Assembly: GCF_003355155.1 (NCBI RefSeq)
Contig: NZ_CP031320.1
Coordinates: 7,082,519-7,146,518 of the forward strand
Source of the DNA: Streptomyces armeniacus
GTDB lineage: Bacteria; Actinomycetota; Actinomycetes; Streptomycetales; Streptomycetaceae
Reading direction: 5' to 3'
DNA: 64,000 nucleotides
In this document: positions 41,754 through 49,813 of the stretch, in pieces
Layout: each line of letters opens with the position of its first letter
Position numbering within the stretch: the stretch's first letter is position 1
Position numbers and translations under genes: made by a program
Notes under the pieces: model-generated
The model's input: the letters and a program-made list of their open reading frames with translations, nothing else
Told to the model about the DNA's origin: nothing
Database searches by the model: none

Positions 41754-43297
41754 CGCAGCGTCCCCCCTCCGCGTACGGTCCGGACCGGCCGCAGCACCCC
41801 GGACAGTCCGCGCGGAACGCCGATCCGGTCCAGCAGCGGGCTCGCGAGGGCGACGACGGCGAGGTTGAGGGCGAGCCCGACCAGGCCCGCGTACACCTGC
41901 ACGTCGACCGGGCCGGCGTGGACCCGTACGAGCGAGGTGAAGCCGCTCACGTTCACCAGCGCCGTCCCCACGACCATGCCGACCAGCCAGCCCGCGAGCA
42001 GCGAGATCCGGTGCGGCGTCCGGTGCAGCAGGCCCAGCACGATCACCGGCAGGACCTGCAGCACCCACACGGCGCCCAGCAGATGGAGGTTGATGGCCGC
42101 CTGGTCGCGCAGCCCCAGCGCGAACACGAGCGCGCCGACCTTGACGACCAGGGACATCAGCCGCGCCATACGCGTCACCTGCGCCGGGGTGGCCTTGGGG
42201 TTGACGAACTCGCGGTACACGTTCCGCGCGAACAGCGTCGCCGCGCCGATCGACATCACCGCCGCGGGCACGAGCGCCGCCACGACGAGCGCGCCCAGCA
42301 GCAGACCGGCCGCCCACCCCGGCGCGATGTCCAGCACCAGCAGTGGAATCGCCAACTCCGAGCGCCCCGGCGGTGGTCTGACGCCCGCCGCGAGCGCCGC
42401 CACCCCGAACACGGCGAACAGTCCGAGCATCGCCGTCCAGCCGAGCAGCGTCACCGACGTCCGGCGCAGCACCGACCCCGTGCGGGCGGAGAACGCGACC
42501 ATCAGCACGTGCGGGAAGGCGAACAGCGCGAGCGCCGAACCGAGCGCGAGGGACATGTACGCGAAGGCCAGCGACGGGTCGGGCACCAGCGTGGAGACGC
42601 CGTCGCGCGCGACGAGCACCGCGTCGGCCCGCGCGAACAGCTCCCCTGGCGAACCCACCCGCCCGAACACGAAGGCGCCGATGGCCAGCGTGGAGCCGAC
42701 GACGAGCACCGCCTTCACGACGGACACCACCGTCGGGGCGCGCAGCCCGAACCGGTACGTCGACACGGCCAGCACCGCGAACACCGCCGTCAGCGCCAAG
42801 TCGCCCGCCACACCGTCCGCGTGCAGCCCCAGCACGCTCAGCACGGCGCGCAGCCCGAGGAGTTGCAGCGCGATGTACGGCATGGTCGCGAAGATCCCGG
42901 TGAGCGCAACGGCCAGCCCGAGCAGCGGCGACCCGTAGCGCTCCTGTACGAAGTCGGCGACGGTGATGTGCCCGTGCGCGCGTGCCGTCGAGGCGAGCTT
43001 CGGGAGCAGGACGAACGCGAGCGTGCAGATGATGATCGTGTACGGCAGCGCGTAGAACCCGATGCCGCCCGAGCTGAAGACCGCGCCGGGCACGGCCGTG
43101 AACGTGTACGCGGTGTAGACGGTGCCGCCCAGCAGGCACCAGATCAGCCCTCCCCGCTGCCCGCGGTCGGCGAGGGCCCAGTCCTCCAGGTCCGCCCTGA
43201 CGCCGGCCGCCCTGCCGAGGCGGGCGCCCCCCAGTGCGACCACGGAGGCCACCAGTACGACGGCGACGCACGCGGTCACGGCGGCGGGGTTGTTCAT
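41750..43297 (-). CDS. sodium:solute symporter (SSS) family transporter
   Basis: 515 residues with about 13 membrane segments. SSS features include the helix 1-2 region YTAYTFTAVPGAVFSSGG, ADFVQERYGSPLLG and helix 8-9 region IGAATLFARNVYREFVNPKATPAQ. Relatives carry solutes such as carboxylates, amino acids or sugars with Na+. ATG 43297 has GGAGGAG 3-4 nt upstream. It heads an operon symporter/ECF sigma/membrane peptide with 4-nt overlaps at each joint, an uncommon combination implying that transport and transcription are linked. The usual small partner (DUF3311) lies on the opposite strand. Confidence 0.88.
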   Translation of the reverse strand: MNNPAAVTACVAVVLVASVVALGGARLGRAAGVRADLEDWALADRGQRGGLIWCLLGGTVYTAYTFTAVPGAVFSSGGIGFYALPYTIIICTLAFVLLPKLASTARAHGHITVADFVQERYGSPLLGLAVALTGIFATMPYIALQLLGLRAVLSVLGLHADGVAGDLALTAVFAVLAVSTYRFGLRAPTVVSVVKAVLVVGSTLAIGAFVFGRVGSPGELFARADAVLVARDGVSTLVPDPSLAFAYMSLALGSALALFAFPHVLMVAFSARTGSVLRRTSVTLLGWTAMLGLFAVFGVAALAAGVRPPPGRSELAIPLLVLDIAPGWAAGLLLGALVVAALVPAAVMSIGAATLFARNVYREFVNPKATPAQVTRMARLMSLVVKVGALVFALGLRDQAAINLHLLGAVWVLQVLPVIVLGLLHRTPHRISLLAGWLVGMVVGTALVNVSGFTSLVRVHAGPVDVQVYAGLVGLALNLAVVALASPLLDRIGVPRGLSGVLRPVRTVRGGGTLR

Positions 43298-43636
43298 GGC
43301 TCCTCCATGCTCGTTGCGGCCCGGTGCCCGACTGCGGACACCGGACCTCCAGCGGCCCGGACGGCGGCGCGCGGCCGCCGTCGGCGGAAGTCCGGCCGCC
43401 TCGCGGTAAACCCTCGCGGGCCGACGCGCAACTACCGGACGCAGAACCCTTTCCGGGCGGCCGTCACGAGGCCGTACGAGTCACCGGTGTGGAGGAGGGA
43501 GCTCTGACAGTCCAGGAGTGAACCACTGATTCCAGCCAAAGAACAGACCTTCGTCACGTGGTGGGACCGCGCTCGGAGTGCCGCTCCCACCTGGCCTGAC
43601 AGTGCCCGCCGGGCCGGCGGGGAGAGGCGTCGCCGG

Positions 43637-43987
43637 ATGTGTGCAGGGCAAGTTCAGCCACGCGGTGCGGGAGCCCGTACGGCTGCCTGGAGGCGCGGCG
43701 CGAGGGCCCGTACGGCCGCATGGCTGCGCGGCACGAGGGCCCGTACGGCCGCCCGGCTGTGCCTGGCGGCCGCGTTCGCCGGGCCGCTGCTCGCACCCGT
43801 GAGCCTGCGGACCGAACCCCGGCTGCTGGGCTGGCCGTTCTTCTACTGGTACCAGCTCCTGTGGGTGCCGCTCGCCGCCGTACTGCTGGCCTGCGCCGGA
43901 CTGCTGCGCCGCCGGGCCCGTACGGCCGGCGCCGCCGCCGCGGCGCCGCCGCGCCCGGACGCCTCGCCGGCGCGGGGCCCGGGCTGA
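43637..43987 (+). CDS. DUF3311-family small membrane protein with repeat-expanded N-terminus
   Basis: 116 residues. From about residue 48 the sequence is DUF3311: LCLAAAFAGPLLAPVSL, then RLLGWPFFYWYQLLWVPLAA and VLLACAGLLRRR, two helices with the conserved P.FYWYQ..W motif. Such proteins usually sit directly before an SSS symporter in the same operon and are thought to assist it. Here the gene is divergent from the symporter, 340 bp away. The N-terminal 45 residues come from a 33-bp DNA repeat (ARTAAW-RRG units) and are not part of the family, so the true start may lie further in. GGAGAGG precedes ATG 43637 by 10 nt. Confidence 0.75.
   Translation: MCAGQVQPRGAGARTAAWRRGARARTAAWLRGTRARTAARLCLAAAFAGPLLAPVSLRTEPRLLGWPFFYWYQLLWVPLAAVLLACAGLLRRRARTAGAAAAAPPRPDASPARGPG
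43673..43759 (+). repeat. 33-bp tandem repeat, 2.6 units, in frame
   Basis: Units start at 43673, 43706 and 43739, each beginning GCCCGTACGGCYGC. The period is a multiple of three and adds 11 residues per unit to the DUF3311 N-terminus. Confidence 0.85.
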
Positions 43988-44170
43988 TCCGGCACGGGCC
44001 GGGAGACGGCGCTTGTCCAAGCCCGGCCGCCTGCCCGTCATGAGCCGGCAACCGGGATGTCGCCTGATTCCCGCCCATGGTCGTGAGCATGTCATCCGCC
44101 CATAGTGGGACCGGCGTACGAAGACCGGCCGGGTGCCGCCCGACTCCCTTTGACCAGAAGGAGATTGTCC

Positions 44171-45526
44171 GTGCCGATGACCAGAAAGAGACGTTCCGGT
44201 GCCGTCGCACTGGCCGCGTTCCTGGCGGTACTCGCCGGCACCGCGACGGTGCCCGCGGCGGGAGCCGACGACAGCTCCGCGGACAGCGCCGACAGCGCCA
44301 CCGCGGGCGCCGCCGACCGTGCCGCACTGCCCGGGATCGCTCCCCGTGCCGAGACCGCCGCGATGTTCGACGATGACGAGGGCGGCGACGCCAACGCCGA
44401 CGACCCGGCGATCTGGCGCAACGACGCCGACCCGGACGCCAGCCTCGTGATCGCCACCGCCAAGACAGGCGGCCTGCGCGTCTACGACCTCGATGCCGAG
44501 GAGGTGCAGTCCATCCCCGCACCCGAGGCGCCCGGCCCCGACGACGCCCCGGGCCGCTTCAACAACGTCGATCTCGTACACGGCATGAAGCTGGGCCCGG
44601 GCCCCGCCGACCTGGCCGTCACCAGCGACCGCGGCAGCGACAAGCTGCGTGTCCACCGCATCGACGGCGACCGGCCCGATGCCCCGCTCACCGACGTCAC
44701 GGACCCCTCCGCGCCGTGGATCTTCTCCGGCTCGCAGGACGAGGTCAACGAGGAGAGCACCGCGTACGGCCTCGCCACCTTCACCGACGCCGCGACCGGC
44801 CGCTCGTACGCGCTGGTCAGCCAGAACGCGACCACCGCCATCGCGTTGCTGGAACTGACCGCGACGGCGAACGGCACGGTCACCTACCGGCACGTCCGCA
44901 CCGTCGAGCTGCCCGGCACCTTCACGATGCCCGACGGCACCGCCTGGTCCCCCTGCGGCGACCCCGGCGAGGGGCCGCAGGTCGAGGGCATGGTCGTCGA
45001 CCCGGAGACGGACACGCTCTTCGCCGGCCAGGAGGACGTCGGCGTCTGGCGCATGCCGGCCGATCTGACGGGCGGGCCGGTGATTCAGGACAAGGTCCGC
45101 GAGTACGGCGTCCCCGCCGAGTACGACGAACCGTCCGACGAGTGCGTGCCCGGGGAGGACCCCGGCTTCGGAGGCACGCATGTGTCCGCCGACGTGGAGG
45201 GGCTGACGCTGCTGCGGCAGGACGAGGGGGACGGCTACCTCCTCACCTCCAGCCAGGGCGACAGCAGCTTCGCCGCGTTCGACCGCGAGGCCTCCGACGA
45301 CTACGAGTACGAGGGCGGCTTCCGCGTGACCGCCGCGTCCGGAACCCTCGACGGCTCCGAGGAGTGCGACGGCGCGGACGTGCTCAACGAGCCGCTGGGC
45401 GCCCGCTACCCGGACGGCCTGCTGGTCGTACAGGACGGCCACACGGAACCGGAGGACGGCGACCGGGAGGCCACGGGCTTCAAGTTCGTCGACCTCGCCG
45501 ACGTCCTGGACGCCCTCGACGACTGA
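44171..45526 (+). CDS. secreted beta-propeller phytase
   Basis: 451 residues. Sec signal peptide (TRKRRSGAVALAAFLAVLAG, then TATVPAAGA), acidic linker, then the BPP fold. Diagnostic stretches are DANADDPAIWRNDADPDASL, IATAKTGGLRVYDLDA, NNVDLVHGMKL, DLAVTSDRGSDKLRVHRID, QVEGMVVDPETDTLFAGQED, and VSADVEGLTLLRQDEGDGYL near the end. These calcium-dependent enzymes release phosphate from phytate outside the cell. GTG 44171 is chosen because GAAGGAGA lies 6 nt upstream; an ATG follows two codons later. It ends with a very strong terminator. Phosphate-dependent regulation is expected for the family, but no PHO box was identified. Confidence 0.9.
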   Translation: MPMTRKRRSGAVALAAFLAVLAGTATVPAAGADDSSADSADSATAGAADRAALPGIAPRAETAAMFDDDEGGDANADDPAIWRNDADPDASLVIATAKTGGLRVYDLDAEEVQSIPAPEAPGPDDAPGRFNNVDLVHGMKLGPGPADLAVTSDRGSDKLRVHRIDGDRPDAPLTDVTDPSAPWIFSGSQDEVNEESTAYGLATFTDAATGRSYALVSQNATTAIALLELTATANGTVTYRHVRTVELPGTFTMPDGTAWSPCGDPGEGPQVEGMVVDPETDTLFAGQEDVGVWRMPADLTGGPVIQDKVREYGVPAEYDEPSDECVPGEDPGFGGTHVSADVEGLTLLRQDEGDGYLLTSSQGDSSFAAFDREASDDYEYEGGFRVTAASGTLDGSEECDGADVLNEPLGARYPDGLLVVQDGHTEPEDGDREATGFKFVDLADVLDALDD

Positions 45527-45541
45527 ACCTCCGCGACGGCG

Positions 45542-45582
45542 GTGAGCCCGCCCCGGGGCCGGAAGGCCCGGGGCGGGCTCAC
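45542..45582 (+). terminator. strong terminator after the phytase gene
   Basis: GTGAGCCCGCCCCGGGGCC and GGCCCGGGGCGGGCTCAC form an 18-bp stem with one bulged base and a GGAA tetraloop, starting 16 bp after the stop. Confidence 0.9.
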
Positions 45583-45709
45583 TTACGGGCGGATGTGCGG
45601 CAGGTCGTGTGCGCGGCCGAAGGTCTCGTCTTCGAAGGGTGCCGCGCGCACGACCTCTCTGTGGCCTCTCTGCCGCGCACGACCTCTCTGCGGGCCGCCG
45701 GTCCGGAAC

Positions 45710-46024
45710 CTACGAGGCCAGCCGCTCGCGTGCGCCGCGGCGGCCTGAACTCGCCGAATCCGCCGAGGCGAGCGCGCCGCCGGGCCGGCTGATCTCGGCC
45801 CACACCGTATCGAGGGAGAGCCCGAGCACATCGGCGATGGCTGCGATCGTCGGGAAGGCGGGGGTGGCCACGCGGCCCGACTCGATCTTCCGGAGGGTTT
45901 CCGGCGAGACCCCGGCGGCGAGCGCGACATCAAGCATCGAGCGCTCCCCCCTGGCCTGGCGGAGGAGGGCGCCGAGGCGCTGTCCGCGTTCGATGTCTGC
46001 GGGGGTGAGCGGCAACCTGACCAT
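45710..46024 (-). CDS. XRE-family helix-turn-helix regulator
   Basis: 104 residues. The HTH_XRE spans about 14-72: RLGALLRQARGERSMLDVAL, AAGVSPETLRKIESGRVATP, TIAAIADVLGLSLDTVW. A short Ala/Ser tail follows, and no effector domain. ATG 46024 is divergent from the methionine aminopeptidase gene 78 bp away. The intergenic space carries a duplicated TATAGT-containing element likely bound by this protein. Such XRE/MetAP pairs occur in Streptomyces, and local control of the neighbouring enzyme is the simplest reading. Confidence 0.88.
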   Translation of the reverse strand: MVRLPLTPADIERGQRLGALLRQARGERSMLDVALAAGVSPETLRKIESGRVATPAFPTIAAIADVLGLSLDTVWAEISRPGGALASADSASSGRRGARERLAS

Positions 46025-46039
46025 GGGGCCGATTCTAAT

Positions 46040-46064
46040 GCCGGTATAGTATGGCCGGTATAGT
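46040..46064 (+). promoter_or_regulatory. overlapping promoter/operator with two GCCGGTATAGT elements
   Basis: GCCGGTATAGT occurs at 46040-46050 and again at 46054-46064, 14 bp apart. Each contains a TATAGT box suited to the plus-strand gene, and the complement gives ACTATACC facing the XRE gene. The spacing would place two regulator dimers on nearly the same helix face (about 1.3 turns). Confidence 0.55.
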
Positions 46065-46101
46065 TATTGGTCACAGTTACCGGTCACCTGAAGGGCGCCG
46101 C

Positions 46102-46884
46102 ATGATCGAGATCCTGAACCCCACCCTGCTGACCCGGGCAGCGGGCACAGGCGCCCTGGTCGCTGACATCCTGCACACGCTGAAGGGCCGCAGCACGGCA
46201 GGCACGAACCTGCTGGACATCGACCGGTGGGCCAAAGCCATGATCACCGAGGCGGGGGCCCTGTCCTGCTACGTCGACTACGCGCCGTCCTTCGGGCGCG
46301 GCCCGTTCGGCCACTACATCTGCACGGCCGTCAACGACGCCGTCCTCCACGGACGGCCCCGCGACTACGCGCTCGCCGACGGCGACCTGTTGACCCTCGA
46401 CCTCGCCGTCTCCAAGGGCGGGGTCGCCGCGGATGCCGCCGTCAGCTTCCTCGTGGGCGACGGGGAGCACCCCGAGAGCGTCGCGATGATCAACGCGACC
46501 GAACGCGCGCTCGCCGCGGGCATCGCCGCCGCCAAGCCCGGGGCCCGCATCGGCGACCTCTCCCATGCCATCGGCACGGTCCTCAGCGAGGCGGGGTACG
46601 CGGTCAACACTCAGTTCGGCGGCCACGGCATCGGCTCAACGATGCACCAGGACCCGCACGTTGCGAACACCGGCCGCCCCGGCCGCGGCTACGAACTGCG
46701 CCCCGGACTGCTGCTCGCGCTGGAGCCGTGGGTCATGGCGGACACCGCCGAACTCGTCACCGACGCGGATGGTTGGACGCTCCGGAGCGCGACGGGCTGC
46801 CGTACGGCACACAGCGAGCACACGATCGCCATCACCGCCGACGGAGCCGACATCCTCACCCTCCCGAAGCACATGCGGCCGTGA
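46102..46884 (+). CDS. type I methionine aminopeptidase (M24), secondary paralogue
   Basis: 260-residue cytosolic metallopeptidase that removes N-terminal Met. Metal ligands and conserved stretches are visible: LSCYVDYAPSFGRGPFGHYI, CTAVNDAVLHG, LTLDLAVSKGGVAADAAVSF (Asp ligands), GGHGIGSTMHQDPHV (His), ALEPWV (Glu) and RTAHSEHTIAI (Glu). Relative to housekeeping MetAP, the FGRGPFGH loop and short N-terminus differ, so it is a paralogue. ATG 46102 is used; the frame extends to 46051, but that part overlaps the promoter. Extra MetAPs can accompany natural-product resistance, though none is evident here. Confidence 0.88.
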   Translation: MIEILNPTLLTRAAGTGALVADILHTLKGRSTAGTNLLDIDRWAKAMITEAGALSCYVDYAPSFGRGPFGHYICTAVNDAVLHGRPRDYALADGDLLTLDLAVSKGGVAADAAVSFLVGDGEHPESVAMINATERALAAGIAAAKPGARIGDLSHAIGTVLSEAGYAVNTQFGGHGIGSTMHQDPHVANTGRPGRGYELRPGLLLALEPWVMADTAELVTDADGWTLRSATGCRTAHSEHTIAITADGADILTLPKHMRP

Positions 46885-46989
46885 CGTCGCCGTACCGGCC
46901 ACCGTACCGGCCACCGTGTCGGGGCCGGAGGACCACGCCAAACGGCCCGCGACCAGCAAGGCCACGAGCCGTCCTGTGGAAGCTGTAAG

Positions 46990-47062
46990 TGCCCCCGGCA
47001 GGATTCGAACCTGCGACACCCGCTTTAGGAGAGCGGTGCTCTATCCCCTGAGCTACGGAGGC
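46990..47062 (-). tRNA. tRNA-Arg (anticodon CCT)
   Basis: 73-nt cloverleaf on the minus strand. The acceptor GCCTCCG pairs with CGGGGGC (one U:G), the discriminator is A, and the anticodon stem CCGCT/AGCGG closes a CTCCTAA loop with anticodon CCT, reading AGG. The T-arm is identical to that of tRNA-Arg(CCG) at 12990. CCA is not encoded. Confidence 0.95.
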
Positions 47063-47106
47063 GGATACGGCCGGTGGTCCGGCAGCACCCGACAGTGTAG
47101 CGGGTG

Positions 47107-47236
47107 GCTCTTATACACATCCGAAGCTGCCGACGAAGGCTTAGGGGGGGATGTCGGGGGTGGCGTGATCGTTACAAAAAAAAAACGCAAAGCAGGGAAG
47201 ACAGTAGAGTGGAAGCAGGAAGAAGAAAACAGAATG
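47107..47236. other. Nextera adapter read-through plus low-quality tail (false join)
   Basis: GCTCTTATACACATC is the Tn5 mosaic end, CTGCCGACGA the rest of the adapter, and AGGCTTAG matches an i5 index. A degraded P5 sequence and ten A residues follow, then about 50 purine-rich bases unlike this genome. Genes on the two sides need not be adjacent, and no reading frame through it is real. Confidence 0.95.
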
Positions 47237-47240
47237 GCCC

Positions 47241-48368
47241 GCCGCGGACGTCTTCGACGCCCTGCGCGCCGCCCCCGCCCGTATCGACCTGACGCCCGGC
47301 GTGCCCGACCTGGCCGCGTTCCCCCGTACGGCCTGGCTGCGCGCCGAACGCGCCGTCCTCGGCGGCCTCGCACCCTCCGACTTCGGCTACGGCGACCCGC
47401 GCGGCGCCCCTGCCCTGCGCCGCGCCGTCGTCAACTGGCTGGCCCGCAACCGGGGGATCCGCGCCGAACCGGACGACGTGCTCGTCGTGTCCGGCGTGGC
47501 GCAGGCGCTCGGCCTGATCGCGCGGGTGCTGCGGGACGACAGGGTCGGCGCGATCGCCGTGGAGGACCCCGGTTCGCTCGGCACCGGGCAGCATCTGCGG
47601 TACTGCGGCATGGACACGCCGCCGGTGCCCGTCGACGCGGAGGGCGTACGGGTCGACGCGCTCCGCGCGAGCGGCGCCCCCGCCGTACTCCTCACCCCGG
47701 CGCACCAGTTCCCGACCGGCGTCGTCCTCGGCGGCGAGCGGCGGCGCGCGCTGATGGAGTGGGCCGAGTCGGGCGACGGCGGGCTGATCGTCGAGGACGA
47801 CTACGACGCCGAGCACCGCTACGACCGGGCCCCCGTGCCCGCCCTCCACGCCATGCTGCCCGAACGGGTCTGCTACACGGGCAGCGTCTCCAAGCTCCTC
47901 GCCCCCGCCCTCCGCGTCGGCTGGGTGCTGGCGCCACCGCGCCACCGCGCCGCGCTCGTCGACGCCAAGCGGTACGCCGACCTCGGCAACGCCGTCCTGA
48001 CCCAGCTCGTGCTCGCCCGGCTGATGGAATCGGGCGCGCTGGAACGACAGTTGCGCCACCTCCGCCGTCGCCACCGGCGCCGCCGCGACGCGATGATCGA
48101 CGGCATCCGCGCCCACCTCCCGGGCGCGGTCGTCCACGGCGCCGCGGCCGGCCTGCACCTGATGATCACCTTCGCCCCGGACACCGGCCTCAGTGACACG
48201 GCCCTCGCCGCGGCGGCCCTGGAACGCGGCGTCAAGGTCCACCCGCTCTCCTGGCACCACCAGCACCCGGACCGCCCGGGCCTGGTCATGGGCTACGCGG
48301 CGAGCCCCCCGTCGGACATCACCACGGCCCTGACCACCCTGGGCGAAGCCCTGCGGGCGGCGCGCTGA
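47241..48368 (+). CDS. MocR/PLP aminotransferase-fold regulator, 5' truncated by false join
   Basis: 376 codons in view of a fold-type I PLP domain. Landmarks are RIDLTPGVPDLAAFPRTAWL, the conserved MocR linker end; YGDPRGAPALRRAVVNWLARNRG; VLVVSGVAQALGLIARVL; VEDDYDAEHRYD with the PLP Asp/Tyr pair; YTGSVSKLLAPALRVGW with the Schiff-base Lys; and the C-terminal PLSWHHQHPDRPGLVMGYA. In MocR/PdxR proteins a GntR winged helix precedes this domain. It is absent only because the adapter artefact cuts the gene at 47236. The GTG at 47301 is not the true start. It regulates an adjacent gene in most relatives; the divergent partner is lost here. Confidence 0.85.
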   Translation, partial: AADVFDALRAAPARIDLTPGVPDLAAFPRTAWLRAERAVLGGLAPSDFGYGDPRGAPALRRAVVNWLARNRGIRAEPDDVLVVSGVAQALGLIARVLRDDRVGAIAVEDPGSLGTGQHLRYCGMDTPPVPVDAEGVRVDALRASGAPAVLLTPAHQFPTGVVLGGERRRALMEWAESGDGGLIVEDDYDAEHRYDRAPVPALHAMLPERVCYTGSVSKLLAPALRVGWVLAPPRHRAALVDAKRYADLGNAVLTQLVLARLMESGALERQLRHLRRRHRRRRDAMIDGIRAHLPGAVVHGAAAGLHLMITFAPDTGLSDTALAAAALERGVKVHPLSWHHQHPDRPGLVMGYAASPPSDITTALTTLGEALRAAR

Positions 48369-48482
48369 CGAGCCGCGCCGGCGGTCACGGTACGTAAGCC
48401 CTCACCCGTTCGGACGAACGTCCGGCGATACGGTGCGGGTAGCCTGAAGCCGTCGGCGAGTATCCAGCTCATGGGAGCAGTG

Positions 48483-49070
48483 ATGAGTGTCGAGCCCGAG
48501 TATGAGTGGCCCCAGCCGCCGGTGGGCGGATACACCGCCGACGACCTGGACCGGCTCCCCAATCTGCCTCCGCACACGGAGCTGATCGACGGGAGCCTCG
48601 TCTTCGTGAGTCCGCAGTCTGCCTTCCACGTTCGTGCCATGCGCCTACTGGAGAATCGGCTGCTCGAGGCAGCCCCCCCGGAGCTGGATGTCTTCCGGGA
48701 GATGACGGTGATTCTCGGGCCTCGGAACCGCCCGGAGCCGGACGTCCTTGTCGTGCGGGCAGAGGCGCTCACTCGGCATGACCAGACCAGCTTTCAGCCC
48801 GAGGACGTGCTGCTCGCCGTGGAGGTCGTCTCCCCCGACTCCGTGGACCGGGACCGGGAGACCAAGCCCCGCAAGTACGCGGCCGCGGGCATCGCGCACT
48901 ACTGGCGGGTGGAGGACGACGGCGGTCGGCCGGTCGTGTACGTCTTCGAGCTGGAGCCCGCCACCCGTACGTACGCCGTCACCGGCATCCACCACGAGCA
49001 GTTGAAGGTGACCGTGCCGTTCGCCGTCGATGTCGATCTCACCGCGATCGGGCGTCCCCGGACGCGGTGA
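48483..49070 (+). CDS. Uma2-family (DUF820) putative endonuclease
   Basis: 195 residues. The Uma2 restriction-endonuclease-like fold has the acidic core: PPHTELIDGSLVFVSPQS, RPEPDVLVVRAE, PEDVLLAVEVVSPDSVDRDR, ETKPRKYAAAGIAHYW. The ExD-x-ExV arrangement keeps PD-(D/E)xK-type catalytic candidates. Streptomyces genomes carry many copies of unclear role. ATG 48483 follows GGGAG by 5 nt; an in-frame ATG 12 nt earlier contains that box. The 3' end overlaps the convergent sortase gene by 32 bp. Confidence 0.88.
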   Translation: MSVEPEYEWPQPPVGGYTADDLDRLPNLPPHTELIDGSLVFVSPQSAFHVRAMRLLENRLLEAAPPELDVFREMTVILGPRNRPEPDVLVVRAEALTRHDQTSFQPEDVLLAVEVVSPDSVDRDRETKPRKYAAAGIAHYWRVEDDGGRPVVYVFELEPATRTYAVTGIHHEQLKVTVPFAVDVDLTAIGRPRTR

Positions 49071-49686
49071 GGTCCGCGTACACCACGAGGTTCTCCAGGT
49101 AGTGGCCCGCGGCGCGGTCGTACGGGCCGGTGCAGGTGATGAGGCGGAGGGCCGCGCGGCCGTTCGTGTCGCCGTAGACGCGGGCCGTGGGGAAGGCGGA
49201 CTGGCGGTGGCTGGTGATCTCGGCCGCGCGGAAGGCGGCGGTGGTGCCGTCGGTGCGGTCGACGTAGATGCGGTCGCCGGCGCGGAGGTCACGCAGGCGG
49301 TGGAAGACGGCTGGGCCGGTGTCCGAGTCGTAGTGGCCGACGATCACCGCCGGGCCCGCTTCGCCCGGCTCCGGGCCGTCGCGCCACCAGCCCGTACGGG
49401 CCGGGTTCTCGGGGGTGGCCAGCGTACGGTCCGTGCCGAGCGCGAGCGGGCCGACGGCGGCGCTGACCGAGATGGCGGGGATGCGGACGCGTACGGGGTC
49501 GGCTGCCCGGTGTTCCGGGTGCGCCGGGCGGTGCGCGCGGTCCCCGCCTCCGCCGTCGCCCGACTCCGCCTGCGGCTCCGGGGCCGGCGCCTCCGTACGT
49601 ACCGCCGCGTCCGGCGGCCCGCCGCCCCGCGCGCCCCCGCCCGCGCCGCAGCCGGCGGCGGCCAGCGCGCAGGCGGCCGCGCACAC
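49039..49686 (-). CDS. class F sortase
   Basis: 215 residues. Short signal or anchor region (CALAAAGCGAGG, possibly lipoprotein-like), a Pro/Gly-rich spacer to about 60, then the sortase beta-barrel: VRVRIPAISVSAAVGPL, TGWWRDGPEPGEAGPAVIVG, HYDS with the catalytic His, and ALRLITCTG with the catalytic Cys and a downstream Arg-rich region. Class F enzymes of actinobacteria are often monofunctional and uncharacterised. It is encoded behind an Excalibur-type surface protein on the same strand (127-bp gap), a likely substrate or partner. The exact start is uncertain; GTG 49686 is used. Confidence 0.85.
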   Translation of the reverse strand: MCAAACALAAAGCGAGGGARGGGPPDAAVRTEAPAPEPQAESGDGGGGDRAHRPAHPEHRAADPVRVRIPAISVSAAVGPLALGTDRTLATPENPARTGWWRDGPEPGEAGPAVIVGHYDSDTGPAVFHRLRDLRAGDRIYVDRTDGTTAAFRAAEITSHRQSAFPTARVYGDTNGRAALRLITCTGPYDRAAGHYLENLVVYADLTASGDARSR

Positions 49687-49813
49687 CCACGCGCACAGCG
49701 CGGTGACGCCACGGGAGGGGGGCCGGGGCGGCGACCCGTACGGGGCGGGGGAACGCGCGCCGGTCCGGCCCCGGGACCGGACCGGGTCCCGGGGCCGGAG
49801 GCGGGCGCGGTGC

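Noticed and set aside
47104..47292. Short plus-strand frame across the artefact
   Set aside because: Encodes adapter; no biological origin.
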